Source: Amphibiibacter pelophylacis
GTDB lineage: Bacteria; Pseudomonadota; Gammaproteobacteria; Burkholderiales; Burkholderiaceae_C
Direction of reading: 5' to 3'
NCBI RefSeq assembly: GCF_037688875.1
Contig: NZ_JAWDIE010000009.1
Coordinates: 62,001 to 126,000 of the forward strand
DNA length: 64,000 nucleotides
In this document: piece by piece, positions 52,601 through 59,986 of the stretch
How positions within the stretch are numbered: the first letter of the stretch is position 1
Layout: every line of letters begins with the position of its first letter
The notes under the pieces: model-generated
Databases searched by the model: none
What the model was told of the DNA's origin: nothing
The model's input: only the letters and a program-made list of their open reading frames with translations
Made by a program: the position numbers and the translations under genes

Positions 52601-52741
52601 GTGATCGGCGGGCTGATCACGTCCACTTTCCTGAGCCTGCTGGTGGTGCCGGTGGTGTTCACCTATGTGGACGATGTCATCCGCCTGCTGGAGCGGCTGG
52701 TGCGTCGGCGCAAGGCCCCCGCGCCCAGCCCCGGCCACTGA
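49661..52741 (+). CDS. RND efflux pump permease, HAE1/AcrB-like
   Basis: This is a 1026-residue inner-membrane proton antiporter. It begins MNFSAWSIRNPIPAIMLFIL, with two large periplasmic loops and about twelve membrane helices. The motif VGILVDDAIVEIENIVRH carries the acidic pair of transmembrane helix 4 used for proton transfer. LIGLIMLMGIATKNSILLVEYA and MTTIAMGAGMLPVALGIGSDG are family signatures. It pairs with the adaptor just upstream. It is related to multidrug exporters, but specificity is unknown. Confidence 0.96.
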   Translation: MNFSAWSIRNPIPAIMLFILLTAMGLVSFQRMTVQNFPDIELPVVTAVVTWPGASPGQMETEVTRKIENAVANLQGLKHIHGRAYDGATSVSVEFDIAKNIDTAVQEVRDAVAGVRSTLPANANDPVVSKVTFSSQPILTFTVSSSRMDEADLSWFVDDTISRTLLGVRGVGKVSRVGGVSREVRVELDYGRMNALGATAADVSRRLAQIQQDGSAGNAELGTSAQTIRLLGTVKTAGELAALPITLSDGRSVRLSDIATVRDTVAPRTMAAYIDGKKAVAFEVSRAKGYGEIDVAARVNAALDGLKKQNPGLELTEAFNFVYPVQENYSASMHLLYEGAILAVLVVWIFLRDWRATFVAAVALPLSIIPAFAGMYFMGFSLNILTLLSLSLVVGILVDDAIVEIENIVRHLGMGKPPLEAAMEAADEIGMAVIATTFTLIAVFLPTAFMGGIPGKFFVQFGWTAAIAIFVSLVVARLITPMMAAYMLRPLKHEMTDGWLMKRYLRAAAWCLKHRVITMMVTAVFFVGSLALAGTLQTGFIPGDDASQSQVSIELPPGSTFAQTEALALRTRDLVQTNPYVTRVYTAIGGGAAGGDPFASQAGDVRKATLTVQLKQRSERGGVRKQAIEKQLRELMHQVPGVRYRVGLADNSSKYQLVLQSENGEQLLAHAQTVEKELRSVPGIGSVTSSASLLRPELLIRPDFNRMAAAGVTSAAVADTVRVATAGDFDQALAKLNVSQRQIPVVVRLPDADRKNLDHIKGLLVPGSGGPVALENFADVSLGSGPQQIERLDRSRRVQFDIELNGQPLGVVSKAVSKLPSVAQLPPGIHQINIGDAEAMAELFASFGLAMLTGVFCIYVVLVLLFKEFFQPATILSALVLSVPGAMLALWLTRSSISMPALIGLIMLMGIATKNSILLVEYAIVARRDHHLSRWDALLDACHKRARPIVMTTIAMGAGMLPVALGIGSDGSFRGPMAIVVIGGLITSTFLSLLVVPVVFTYVDDVIRLLERLVRRRKAPAPSPGH

Positions 52742-52750
52742 GGCGGGCGC

Positions 52751-53659
52751 ATGCTGCGCCGTCTGCTGGGCCTGCTGATCGCTGCGCTGGCGCTGTCGGT
52801 GGGCTTTTATCAGGCGCCCGACCGGCCGCTGTCCTGGCTGATCCAGCCCTGGGCGCTGCCGCCGTCGCAGTTTGAGGAGATCCAGGGCGTGCTCACGCAC
52901 GAGCGCGATCAGGGCCGCACCGGCGCGCCCACCCTGCTGCTGCTGGCCGACTGGGGCTCCAGCCTGCATGAGTGGGACCGCGTGTCGCGTACGCTGCGCG
53001 ACAGCCTGCGCGTGGTCAGCGTCGATCTGCCGGGCAGCGGCCTGAGCGATCCGGCGCCCGGTGCCCAGTACAGTGTTCAGGACCAGGCCCGCTGGCTGGC
53101 GGCCTACATCCGGGATCGCCGGCTGGGGCCGGTCTGGCTGGTGGCGCATGGTCTGAGCGCGGACACCGCCTGGGCGCTGGCCCAGAACGAGCCCGCGCTG
53201 GTGCGCGGCCTGCTGCTGGAGACGCCGTTGCCGCGTGACGCCTCCGGCCACCTGCTGTCCGCGCCCTGGCTGCCCTGGGTCGATGTGCCGGTGCTGGACA
53301 CGCTGTCGCGCTGGGTGCTGCCGCTGCCGCTGGTTGAGCGCGCTGTGACCGCCCGCTTTGGCGGCCGCCCACCCCCCGTTGGTCTGGCCCAGCGCACCTA
53401 TGACATCCTGCTGCGCGAAGGCCACCGCGAGGCTTTGACCGAGCGCTGGCGCCAGCAGCGCGAGCTGCCGCCCGGTGGCCCCGCGCCCGCGCTGGGCTCC
53501 CGCTGCCTGGTCCGCCAGGAGGCATCCACCCCGCTGGCGCAGCTCGCCCGCTTTGGCGGCTGCGGCTTCGAGCCCACCCCCACGGGCGCGTGGGACTGGC
53601 ACGAACTCGACCCCGAGGCCTTCGTGCTGGCGGTGCGGCGGTGGGTGGGGCAGAAGTAA
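52751..53659 (+). CDS. Alpha/beta-hydrolase-fold protein with altered nucleophile motif
   Basis: This 302-residue protein begins with a hydrophobic anchor (LLGLLIAALALSVGFYQ). The alpha/beta fold is clear: LLLLADWGSSLHEWDRVSRTL and RVVSVDLPGSGLSDPAPG. The canonical G-x-S-x-G nucleophile elbow reads A132-H-G-L-S136, so Gly134 stands where serine should be. It may be inactive, or the neighbouring serine may have changed role. The gene is nine bases after the RND permease, so it is probably co-transcribed; the functional link is unclear. Confidence 0.85.
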   Translation: MLRRLLGLLIAALALSVGFYQAPDRPLSWLIQPWALPPSQFEEIQGVLTHERDQGRTGAPTLLLLADWGSSLHEWDRVSRTLRDSLRVVSVDLPGSGLSDPAPGAQYSVQDQARWLAAYIRDRRLGPVWLVAHGLSADTAWALAQNEPALVRGLLLETPLPRDASGHLLSAPWLPWVDVPVLDTLSRWVLPLPLVERAVTARFGGRPPPVGLAQRTYDILLREGHREALTERWRQQRELPPGGPAPALGSRCLVRQEASTPLAQLARFGGCGFEPTPTGAWDWHELDPEAFVLAVRRWVGQK

Positions 53660-53704
53660 GCGATCCCGGTCCTGTTTGTATCGCAGATGAAATACACTGC
53701 TCTG

Positions 53705-53986
53705 ATGAAAACCGCCAGTCTCCCCCCTGTCCGTGTGGCCCCCGAGTTACGACGCGATCTTGAGAGCGTTCTGCAGCAGGGTGAAACGCTGTCCCAGCTG
53801 GTTGAATGCGCCGTGCGCAGTGTCGTCGAGCAGCGCAGGCACCATGCGGAGTTCGTGCGCCGTGGCCTCGCTTCGATTCAGGACGCGCAGCGCACCGGCA
53901 GCAGCATTCCTGCCGAGACGGTGCTGGCTGGTCTGGAGGCCAGGCTGGAAACGGCCCGGGCCGGACTGCCAGCCCGGCGCAGCTGA
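53705..53986 (+). CDS. Antitoxin-like protein, YlcI/YnfO-type
   Basis: This 93-residue small protein has a ribbon-helix-helix-like start MKTASLPPVRVAPELRRDLE. The segment ETLSQLVECAVRSVVEQR and a helical C-terminus follow. The pattern matches the YlcI/YnfO family of likely antitoxins. Its stop overlaps the ATG of the ParE-like gene (TGATG), as expected for a toxin-antitoxin pair. The ATG at 53705 matches the family start better than the upstream ATG at 53687. Confidence 0.8.
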   Translation: MKTASLPPVRVAPELRRDLESVLQQGETLSQLVECAVRSVVEQRRHHAEFVRRGLASIQDAQRTGSSIPAETVLAGLEARLETARAGLPARRS

Positions 53987-54303
53987 TGGCCTACCGGGTC
54001 ACGTTCAGTGCTGGGGCAGCCCGGGACCTGGAGGCGCTTTTTGATTTTGCGCTGCAGCGCGAACTGGACAGCGACACCGGCGATCTGGACATCCCTGCGC
54101 GCGCTATTCAGGCCATCCGGGAGGGCATCGCTTTTTTGCAGACTTCGCCGTTTTCCTGTCGCAAGGCGGGCGACAGCGCCTTTCTGCGCGAGCTGATCAT
54201 CCCGTTTGGCCAGACGGGCTACGTGGCACTGTTCGAGATTGTGGACAGCCGCACGGTCATCATCGGCGCGGTACGCCATCAGCGCGAAGCCGATTACTAC
54301 TGA
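53986..54303 (+). CDS. ParE/RelE-superfamily toxin
   Basis: This 105-residue toxin-fold protein begins MAYRVTFSAGAARDLEALFDFAL. It continues with REGIAFLQTSPFSCRKAGDS and ends GAVRHQREADYY, the typical ParE ending. Relatives poison DNA gyrase (ParE) or the ribosome (RelE); the target here is not known. The start overlaps the antitoxin stop, so translation is coupled. The conserved arginines of the C-terminal strand look intact, so it is probably active. Confidence 0.87.
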   Translation: MAYRVTFSAGAARDLEALFDFALQRELDSDTGDLDIPARAIQAIREGIAFLQTSPFSCRKAGDSAFLRELIIPFGQTGYVALFEIVDSRTVIIGAVRHQREADYY

Positions 54304-54352
54304 GCGGCAGATCGGAGCCTGAATCCGGGTGTGCCCAGGTCAGGAACCAGCC

Positions 54353-55429
54353 TCAAATCCGGTGCATCACCCCCGCCGCGCCTGTCGAGCGCAGGTGACC
54401 CAGCACTTTGGCGGCGATCTGGTCCAGCGGCAGGACCTCGTTGGCGGCACCCGCAGCAATGGCTTCCTTGGGCATGCCAAAGACCACGCAGCTGGCCTCG
54501 TCCTGGCAGATGTTGTAGGCGCCCGCCGTGCGCATTTCGGCCATCGCCTTGGCGCCGTCGCCGCCCATGCCGGTCAGCATGATGCCGATGGCGTTGCGCC
54601 CGACCACGCGGGCGGCCGACTGGAACAGCACTTCCACCGACGGTTTGTGGCGGTTGACGGGCTCGCCGTCGCGCACCCGCGCCAGATAGTTGGCGCCCGA
54701 GCGCTCGACGCTGAAATGCATCCCGCCCGGCGCGATGTAGGCGCAGCCCGGCAGCAGGCGCTCGCCGTCGGCAGCTTCCTTGACACGGATGCGGCACAGC
54801 CCGTCCAGGCGCTGCGCGTAGCTGCGCGTGAAGCCCGGCGGCATGTGCTGGGTGATGGCGATGGCCGGGCAGTCGGCCGGCATGTTGATCAGCACGTCCT
54901 TGGTGGCCTCGGTGCCGCCGGTGGAGGCGCCGATGAAAATGATTTTCTCGGTGGACAGCCGCCCCAGTGGCGCACCGGCCGCCTGCACGGGCGCAGCAGC
55001 GGGCGGCAGGTGGCTGACGCGGCGCACGCGCGCGCGCGCAGCGATGCGGATCTTGTCGGTGATCTCCTGCCCCAGCGCCTGCATCCCGGCGGCCAGGCCC
55101 AGCTTGGGTTTGGCGACGAAATCCACCGCGCCCAGCTCCAGCGCCTTCATGGTGACTTCGGCGCCGCGCTCGGTCAGCGTGGACACCATCACCACCGGCA
55201 TGGGCCGCAGCCGCATCAGCTTGCCCAGGAAGTCGATGCCGTCCATTTTGGGCATTTCCACGTCCAGCGTGATGACGTCGGGGTTGAGCGCACGGATCAT
55301 CTCCCGCGCCTGCAGCGGATCGGCGGCGGCGCCGATGCACGTCATGTCGGCGCAGCGGTTGATGATGTCGGTCAGCAGGGATCGGATCAGGGCGGAATCA
55401 TCCACCACCACCACTCGGATTTTGCTCAT
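54353..55429 (-). CDS. cheB: Chemotaxis response regulator and protein-glutamate methylesterase/deamidase
   Basis: This 358-residue adaptation enzyme removes methyl groups from chemoreceptors. The N-terminal receiver domain has phosphoacceptor D56 (VITLDVEMPKMDG). The C-terminal esterase has Ser in IGASTGGTEA, His in QHMPPGFT and Asp in GMGGDGAKAM. It is the last gene of the cheR-cheD-cheB run, 22 bases after cheD. Kinase and receptor genes are not in the window. Confidence 0.97.
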   Translation of the reverse strand: MSKIRVVVVDDSALIRSLLTDIINRCADMTCIGAAADPLQAREMIRALNPDVITLDVEMPKMDGIDFLGKLMRLRPMPVVMVSTLTERGAEVTMKALELGAVDFVAKPKLGLAAGMQALGQEITDKIRIAARARVRRVSHLPPAAAPVQAAGAPLGRLSTEKIIFIGASTGGTEATKDVLINMPADCPAIAITQHMPPGFTRSYAQRLDGLCRIRVKEAADGERLLPGCAYIAPGGMHFSVERSGANYLARVRDGEPVNRHKPSVEVLFQSAARVVGRNAIGIMLTGMGGDGAKAMAEMRTAGAYNICQDEASCVVFGMPKEAIAAGAANEVLPLDQIAAKVLGHLRSTGAAGVMHRI

Positions 55430-55451
55430 GCGGTTTCCTTGTCGCGCGCGT

Positions 55452-56099
55452 TCAGAACAGGTCCACTGTTCCGCCGCGCGCCGTCTGGGTCTGGGCCACC
55501 TGGCGCAGGGCAGCGCGGTCCTGCTCGGCGACCGTGGTCGAATAGGTGGGCTGCAGGCGCTTCACCATGGCCTTGCCGCTGGCGGGCAGGAAGCAGACCT
55601 TGCGCGGGTAAATGTCCATCACGTCCTGCGACACGATGGGGATGCGTTCTGTCTTGAGGTAATTGATGACGAACTCGGTGTTGGTCTTGCCCACGTTCAT
55701 GCTGTTCATGCCCTGGATGACGGCGGCGCCGCCAAAGACCTTGGCCTCCATGGTGCTGCGGTTGGCGCCCATCTTGATCAGTTCGTTGATCAGCAGCTCC
55801 ATGGCGTAGGAGCCATAGCGCCCCACGCCCGCCGTCTGGCTGTCGCCCGATTCGGGCAGCAGGAAGTGGTTCATGCCGCCCACGCGCATCTGTTTGTCCC
55901 AGATGCAGGCGGCGATGCACGAGCCCAGCGTGGTCATGATGAGAATATCTTCGCGGTCGACAAAGTACTCGCCGGGCAGGACCTTGACGGTGTCCTTGCG
56001 GAAAAAGGTGTCGTAATAAAAGAAGCTCGCCTGGCCAGGCCGCGAGGGCCGGGCGCGCAGGGCATCAAGCCGGGAGTTGCTGGAGAGGGTCTGCGACAT
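55452..56099 (-). CDS. cheD: Chemoreceptor glutamine deamidase CheD
   Basis: This 215-residue enzyme deamidates chemoreceptor glutamines. The catalytic Cys is in TTLGSCIAACIWD and the His in GGMNHFLLPES. The segments VKVFGGAAVIQG-like (AKVFGGAAVIQGMNSMNVG) and YLKTERIPIVSQDV are family features. An N-terminal extension of about 30 residues precedes the domain. The ATG at 56099 is chosen over a longer upstream frame that would overlap the cheR region. Confidence 0.94.
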   Translation of the reverse strand: MSQTLSSNSRLDALRARPSRPGQASFFYYDTFFRKDTVKVLPGEYFVDREDILIMTTLGSCIAACIWDKQMRVGGMNHFLLPESGDSQTAGVGRYGSYAMELLINELIKMGANRSTMEAKVFGGAAVIQGMNSMNVGKTNTEFVINYLKTERIPIVSQDVMDIYPRKVCFLPASGKAMVKRLQPTYSTTVAEQDRAALRQVAQTQTARGGTVDLF

Positions 56100-56136
56100 A
56101 AAAGCCTTGGTCGGTGCGTCTGGGGGCCCGGCGGGC

Positions 56137-56991
56137 TCACACCCGCTCGTAGATCGTCTTGCCACGCAACCGGAAAAGGTCGGTCGCATCGGTGAAGTTT
56201 TCGGAATGCCCGACGAAGAGCAAACCCCCCGGCTTCATCTGTCCGTGCAGATTGCGCAGGACTTCACGCTGTGTGCGCTCGTCGAAGTAGATCATCACGT
56301 TGCGGCAGAAGATCATGTCGAAGGGTTCGCCGCGCGGCCACGTGCCGCTGATCAGGTTGAAGGGGCGGAATTCGATCATGCGCGCCAGATCGGGCTTGAC
56401 GCGCATGCGGCCCTCGTTGCCACGCACGCCTTTCAGGAAGAACTGGTGCATGCGCTGCGCCGACAGCCCGCGCGGGTTGACCGGATACACGCCGCTGCGC
56501 GCCGTGGCCAGCACCTGGGTGTCGATGTCGGTGGCGACGATGCGGGCCTGCGCGCGCACGCCCAGCGTTTCGGCGATGACCATGGCCAGCGAATAAGGCT
56601 CCTCGCCCGTGGACGCCGCGCAGCACCACAGTCGCAGCGGTCCTGTCCATTTGGACAGCGCGTCGTGCAGCGCGTGGAAGTGGTGCTCTTCGCGGAAAAA
56701 CGCCGTCAGGTTGGTCGTCAGCGCGTTGGTGAACTGCTCGAACTCGGCCTGTCCGGCGCCGCTTTCCAGGAAGTTCAGATACTCGCTGAAACTGGTGTGG
56801 CCGGTTTCCTTCAGGCGCCGCGTCAGGCGGCTGAAGACCATGGCATGCTTGCCCTCGTGCAGCGAGATGCCCGCGCGCTGGTAGATCAGCTGGCGGATGC
56901 GCGTGAACTCGCTTTGCGTCATTTCCAGCGTCGACGCCGACACCAGCGGCCCTGCTGGAGCCGCTTCCTGCCTCTGTGTCCCGAGCATCAT
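56137..56991 (-). CDS. cheR: Chemotaxis protein methyltransferase CheR
   Basis: This 284-residue enzyme methylates chemoreceptor glutamates. The N-terminal helical domain contains FTRIRQLIYQRAGISLHEGK, and the SAM site is in LWCCAASTGEEPYSLAM. FRPFNLISGTWPRGEPFD and NVMIYFDERTQ are further family segments. It is the first gene of the minus-strand che run. About 210 bases separate it from the divergent GGDEF gene, and both promoters must lie there. Confidence 0.96.
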   Translation of the reverse strand: MMLGTQRQEAAPAGPLVSASTLEMTQSEFTRIRQLIYQRAGISLHEGKHAMVFSRLTRRLKETGHTSFSEYLNFLESGAGQAEFEQFTNALTTNLTAFFREEHHFHALHDALSKWTGPLRLWCCAASTGEEPYSLAMVIAETLGVRAQARIVATDIDTQVLATARSGVYPVNPRGLSAQRMHQFFLKGVRGNEGRMRVKPDLARMIEFRPFNLISGTWPRGEPFDMIFCRNVMIYFDERTQREVLRNLHGQMKPGGLLFVGHSENFTDATDLFRLRGKTIYERV

Positions 56992-57201
56992 GGCAAATCA
57001 ACCTTGACTGATGAGTTTTGTGGTCTGGTCGGTCCATAAGACCGCATCACAGTATGTCGGCAAGGAAACGGCTGCAAGCAGGAATATGATGACGCTTTCA
57101 GGCACTGTTCCCCCCATTCAGCCCTGGAGCGGCCTCCTAAACTGGTTGCCTGGTACAGACTCTGGGCCGTGCCCCGTTTTTCGCAGCAAGCTTCACACAC
57201 C

Positions 57202-58059
57202 ATGCCGGCCACCCCCATCGTCCCGACAGAGCTTCAGCTCGACACCGCGCTGCAGCTGATCCGGCAGTCCGAACTGCCGCTGCCCAGCCGGGAGGGGCAT
57301 GCGCTGCGCTGGCTCCAGACGGTGATCGACCATCTGGTGGATCTGTCCTCACGTGATTCCATGACGGGGCTGGCCAACCGGCGCAGCTTCGAGATGACGC
57401 TGTCGCGCGAAATCGACCGCGTGGCGCGCACGGGCGAACCCACGCTGCTGCTCACGCTGGACATCGATCTGTTCAAGAACATCAACGACAGCCACGGCCA
57501 CGCCGTGGGCGACCGCGTGATCCAGTCGGTCGGGCACACGCTGCTGCAGTGCGTGCGGCCCATGGACACCGTGGCGCGCGTGGGCGGCGAGGAGTTCGCC
57601 GTCCTGCTGCCCAACTGCCCGCCCGCCTTTGGCTCGGCCGTGGCCGAGCGCATCCGCCAGCGCATCGCGGGCAGCACTGTCACGCTGTCCAGCGGCCAGG
57701 CGCTGGGTTTCACGGTGAGCATCGGCGGTGCGTTTGCGCCGCAATGGGTGCGCACCACCCACCTGATCTGGATGGAACGCGCCGACCTGCAGCTCTACCG
57801 CGCCAAAAGCGAAGGCCGCAACCGCGTCTGCCTGGAGAGCACGGCCATCTCCGAGGTCAGCGCGGAAGAGAAAAACCTGCTCTTCGGCCACGTTTCACGC
57901 CCAGCCGAAATGAGCGACGCCCCTCCGCTGCAGCGCCGCCGCCGCGATGCGTCGGCCGCCGACGGCATGGAGCCGCGCCCTTCGCGTCGGCGCAAACCCG
58001 AAAAAGCCGATCTCAGCCTGCTGGGCCTGCTCCCCGACAAAACCGACCAGGCCCGCTGA
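57202..58059 (+). CDS. GGDEF-domain diguanylate cyclase
   Basis: This 285-residue cytoplasmic protein makes cyclic di-GMP. The domain begins DSMTGLANRRSFEM and has the active-site motif GGEEF. The feedback-inhibition site RxxD (RPMD) lies exactly five residues before it. Both catalysis and product control are thus expected. A short helical N-terminus and a basic, probably disordered C-terminus (RRRRRD, SRRRKPEK) flank the domain; no sensory domain is seen. The next gene begins one base after its stop. ATG 57202 is the first good start. Confidence 0.93.
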   Translation: MPATPIVPTELQLDTALQLIRQSELPLPSREGHALRWLQTVIDHLVDLSSRDSMTGLANRRSFEMTLSREIDRVARTGEPTLLLTLDIDLFKNINDSHGHAVGDRVIQSVGHTLLQCVRPMDTVARVGGEEFAVLLPNCPPAFGSAVAERIRQRIAGSTVTLSSGQALGFTVSIGGAFAPQWVRTTHLIWMERADLQLYRAKSEGRNRVCLESTAISEVSAEEKNLLFGHVSRPAEMSDAPPLQRRRRDASAADGMEPRPSRRRKPEKADLSLLGLLPDKTDQAR

Positions 58060-58060
58060 C

Positions 58061-58885
58061 ATGAACACACCGCATTCCAGTCCTGCCCAGCAGGGAGCCC
58101 AGCCGCACAGCGGCGCGCGCATCACCGCCATCACCAGCGGCAAGGGTGGCGTGGGCAAGACTTTTGTCACCGCCAACCTGGCCGCCGCGCTGGCCCAGAA
58201 AGGGCAGCGCGTTCTGGTGCTGGATGCGGACCTGGGCATGGCCAACCTGGACGTGGTGCTCAGCCTTTACCCGCGCATCACCCTGCACGACGTGTTTCGC
58301 GGCAGCCACACGCTGGACGAGGCGCTGATGGACGCGCCGGGCGGCTTTTCCGTGCTGCTGGCCGGATCGGGCCTGATCGATTATTCGCGCCTGACCCCGC
58401 TGGTGCGCGAGCGCCTGCTCGAGGTGCTGGACGCCATGCGCCCGCGCTTTGACCACATCCTGCTGGACACGGGCGCGGGCATCTCCGACGTGGTGCTCTA
58501 CACCGTGTCGCTGGCCGACCGCGTGCTGGTGGTGACCACCCCCGAGCCGACCGCGCTCACCGACGCCTACGCCACCATGAAAATCCTGGCCAGCACGCAG
58601 CAGCGCCGCCGCATCGAAGTGTTGGTCAACCAGATCAACCGTCCCGGCGAAGGCGCGGTGCTGTGCGAACAGCTGCAGCAGGTGGTGGACCGCTACGTCA
58701 GCTCGGGCAGCAGCCTGGCGCTGCGCCTGCGCTGTCTGGGCGAGGTGCCGCTGGACAACTCGGTGCGCGACGCCGTCGCCCGCCGCCAGCTGCTGCTGGA
58801 TCTTTACCCCGGCAGCCCGGCGGCCCGCGCCCTGCGCGACGTGGCCCAGCGCATGAGCCTGCTCGACAGCCCCGCCCTCGTCTGA
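58061..58885 (+). CDS. MinD/ParA-family ATPase, FlhG/FleN-like
   Basis: This 274-residue P-loop ATPase has the deviant Walker A SGKGGVGKT near residue 27. It continues with LDADLGMANLDVVL, LLDTGAGISDVVLY and the FlhG-like TPEPTALTDAYATMKIL. FlhG/FleN limits flagellar number by restraining the flagellar master regulator. Its usual partner flhF is absent from the window, so identity with true FlhG is probable but not certain. It lies one base after the GGDEF gene and ten bases before a truncated haemoglobin gene. Confidence 0.86.
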   Translation: MNTPHSSPAQQGAQPHSGARITAITSGKGGVGKTFVTANLAAALAQKGQRVLVLDADLGMANLDVVLSLYPRITLHDVFRGSHTLDEALMDAPGGFSVLLAGSGLIDYSRLTPLVRERLLEVLDAMRPRFDHILLDTGAGISDVVLYTVSLADRVLVVTTPEPTALTDAYATMKILASTQQRRRIEVLVNQINRPGEGAVLCEQLQQVVDRYVSSGSSLALRLRCLGEVPLDNSVRDAVARRQLLLDLYPGSPAARALRDVAQRMSLLDSPALV

Positions 58886-58895
58886 TCCCGCTCCG

Positions 58896-59324
58896 ATGAC
58901 GACTCACCCCACGCCCTTCGAGCGTCTGGGCGGCGAGAGCGCCGTGCGCGAGCTGGTCGACCGCTTCTACGACCTGATGGATCTGGAGCCCGTGCTGGCA
59001 CCGCTGCGCGCGCTGCACCCCACGTCGCTCGATGGCTCGCGCGACAAGCTCTTCTGGTTCCTGTGCGGCTGGCTGGGCGGCCCGGCGCACTTCGAAAACC
59101 GCTTCGGCCACCCACGCCTGCGCGCCCGCCACCTGCCCTACGCCATCGACAGCGACGCGCGCGACCAGTGGCTGGCCTGCATGCACCAGGCCCTGGAAGA
59201 CTGCCAGGTGCCGCAGGATCTGGCGCAGGCGCTGTGGCCATCGATCGCGCAATTGGCCGACCACATGCGCAACACGCCCGATCAGCCGTCCAGCAGCACG
59301 ATCACTGCGCCCGCGCCGCCCTGA
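58896..59324 (+). CDS. Group II truncated haemoglobin
   Basis: This 142-residue small haem protein of the truncated globin family begins FERLGGESAVRELVDRFYDLMD. It continues with LFWFLCGWLGGP and GHPRLRARHLPYAID, which contains the proximal histidine. The Trp of DQWLACM marks group II. Likely roles are oxygen or nitric oxide handling. The Pro/Ser/Thr tail is dispensable-looking. Its 3' end overlaps the convergent smr gene by 43 bases. Confidence 0.93.
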   Translation: MTTHPTPFERLGGESAVRELVDRFYDLMDLEPVLAPLRALHPTSLDGSRDKLFWFLCGWLGGPAHFENRFGHPRLRARHLPYAIDSDARDQWLACMHQALEDCQVPQDLAQALWPSIAQLADHMRNTPDQPSSSTITAPAPP

Positions 59325-59962
59325 GGCGCGCTGGCCTGCACAAAGGCCAGCACATGCCGGTGGTGCGCCAGCCAGCGGCGCACGCGCACTTTCAGCACCG
59401 ATTCGCGCCCCGGCGATCCTAGGCCCTTGCCGTGAATGACGCGCACGCAGCGGTGGCCCATCTGCCAGCAGCGGCGCAGAAAGAGCAGCAGTGCGTCGTG
59501 CGCTTCGTCCTGGCGCAGGCCGTGCAGATCGAGCTGGTCGCGGATGGCCCAGTCGCCCTTGCGCAGGCGCACGACCACATCGGGCCCGATTTCGGGGCGC
59601 GACCAGCTCAGCTCGTCGCTGGTCCACAGCAGGGTGGCGATGTCCACGCCGTCGCGCAGCGCCTGCGCCAGCGCGGTGCTGGCGTCGTGCTCCTGGCGGG
59701 TGCGGCGCAGCACGGGGCGCACGGGCTCGTGCACAGCGCGGTTGCGGTGGCGTGGCCCCAGCGGCAGCACGTCGCTGACGGCGCGGTCAAACAGCGCCGC
59801 ATCGGTGACGGGAACTGCGGACACTGCGGCTGATGCCGGCGCTGGCGGAGGCACCCGCCCCGGCAGCACCATCGCAGCGGCCGTGGGGCGCGCACGCTGG
59901 ATCTGGCTGCGAATGCGCTGCCAGGTCTCCTGTTCGCCCATGCCGGGATGGCGTTTGCCCAT
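59282..59962 (-). CDS. Smr-domain protein (MutS2 C-terminal type nuclease)
   Basis: This 226-residue protein has a disordered Ala/Pro-rich N-terminal half and a C-terminal Smr domain. The domain is marked by LDLHGLRQDEAHDALLLFL and VRVIHGKGLGSP. Stand-alone Smr proteins bind or cut DNA or RNA, including at branched structures or collided ribosomes in some species. It is 24 bases downstream of radC on the same strand and probably shares its transcript. The ATG at 59962 gives a normal length. Confidence 0.92.
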   Translation of the reverse strand: MGKRHPGMGEQETWQRIRSQIQRARPTAAAMVLPGRVPPPAPASAAVSAVPVTDAALFDRAVSDVLPLGPRHRNRAVHEPVRPVLRRTRQEHDASTALAQALRDGVDIATLLWTSDELSWSRPEIGPDVVVRLRKGDWAIRDQLDLHGLRQDEAHDALLLFLRRCWQMGHRCVRVIHGKGLGSPGRESVLKVRVRRWLAHHRHVLAFVQASAPQGGAGAVIVLLDG

Positions 59963-59986
59963 GACGGTCCTGAAATCCTTTGCCGT

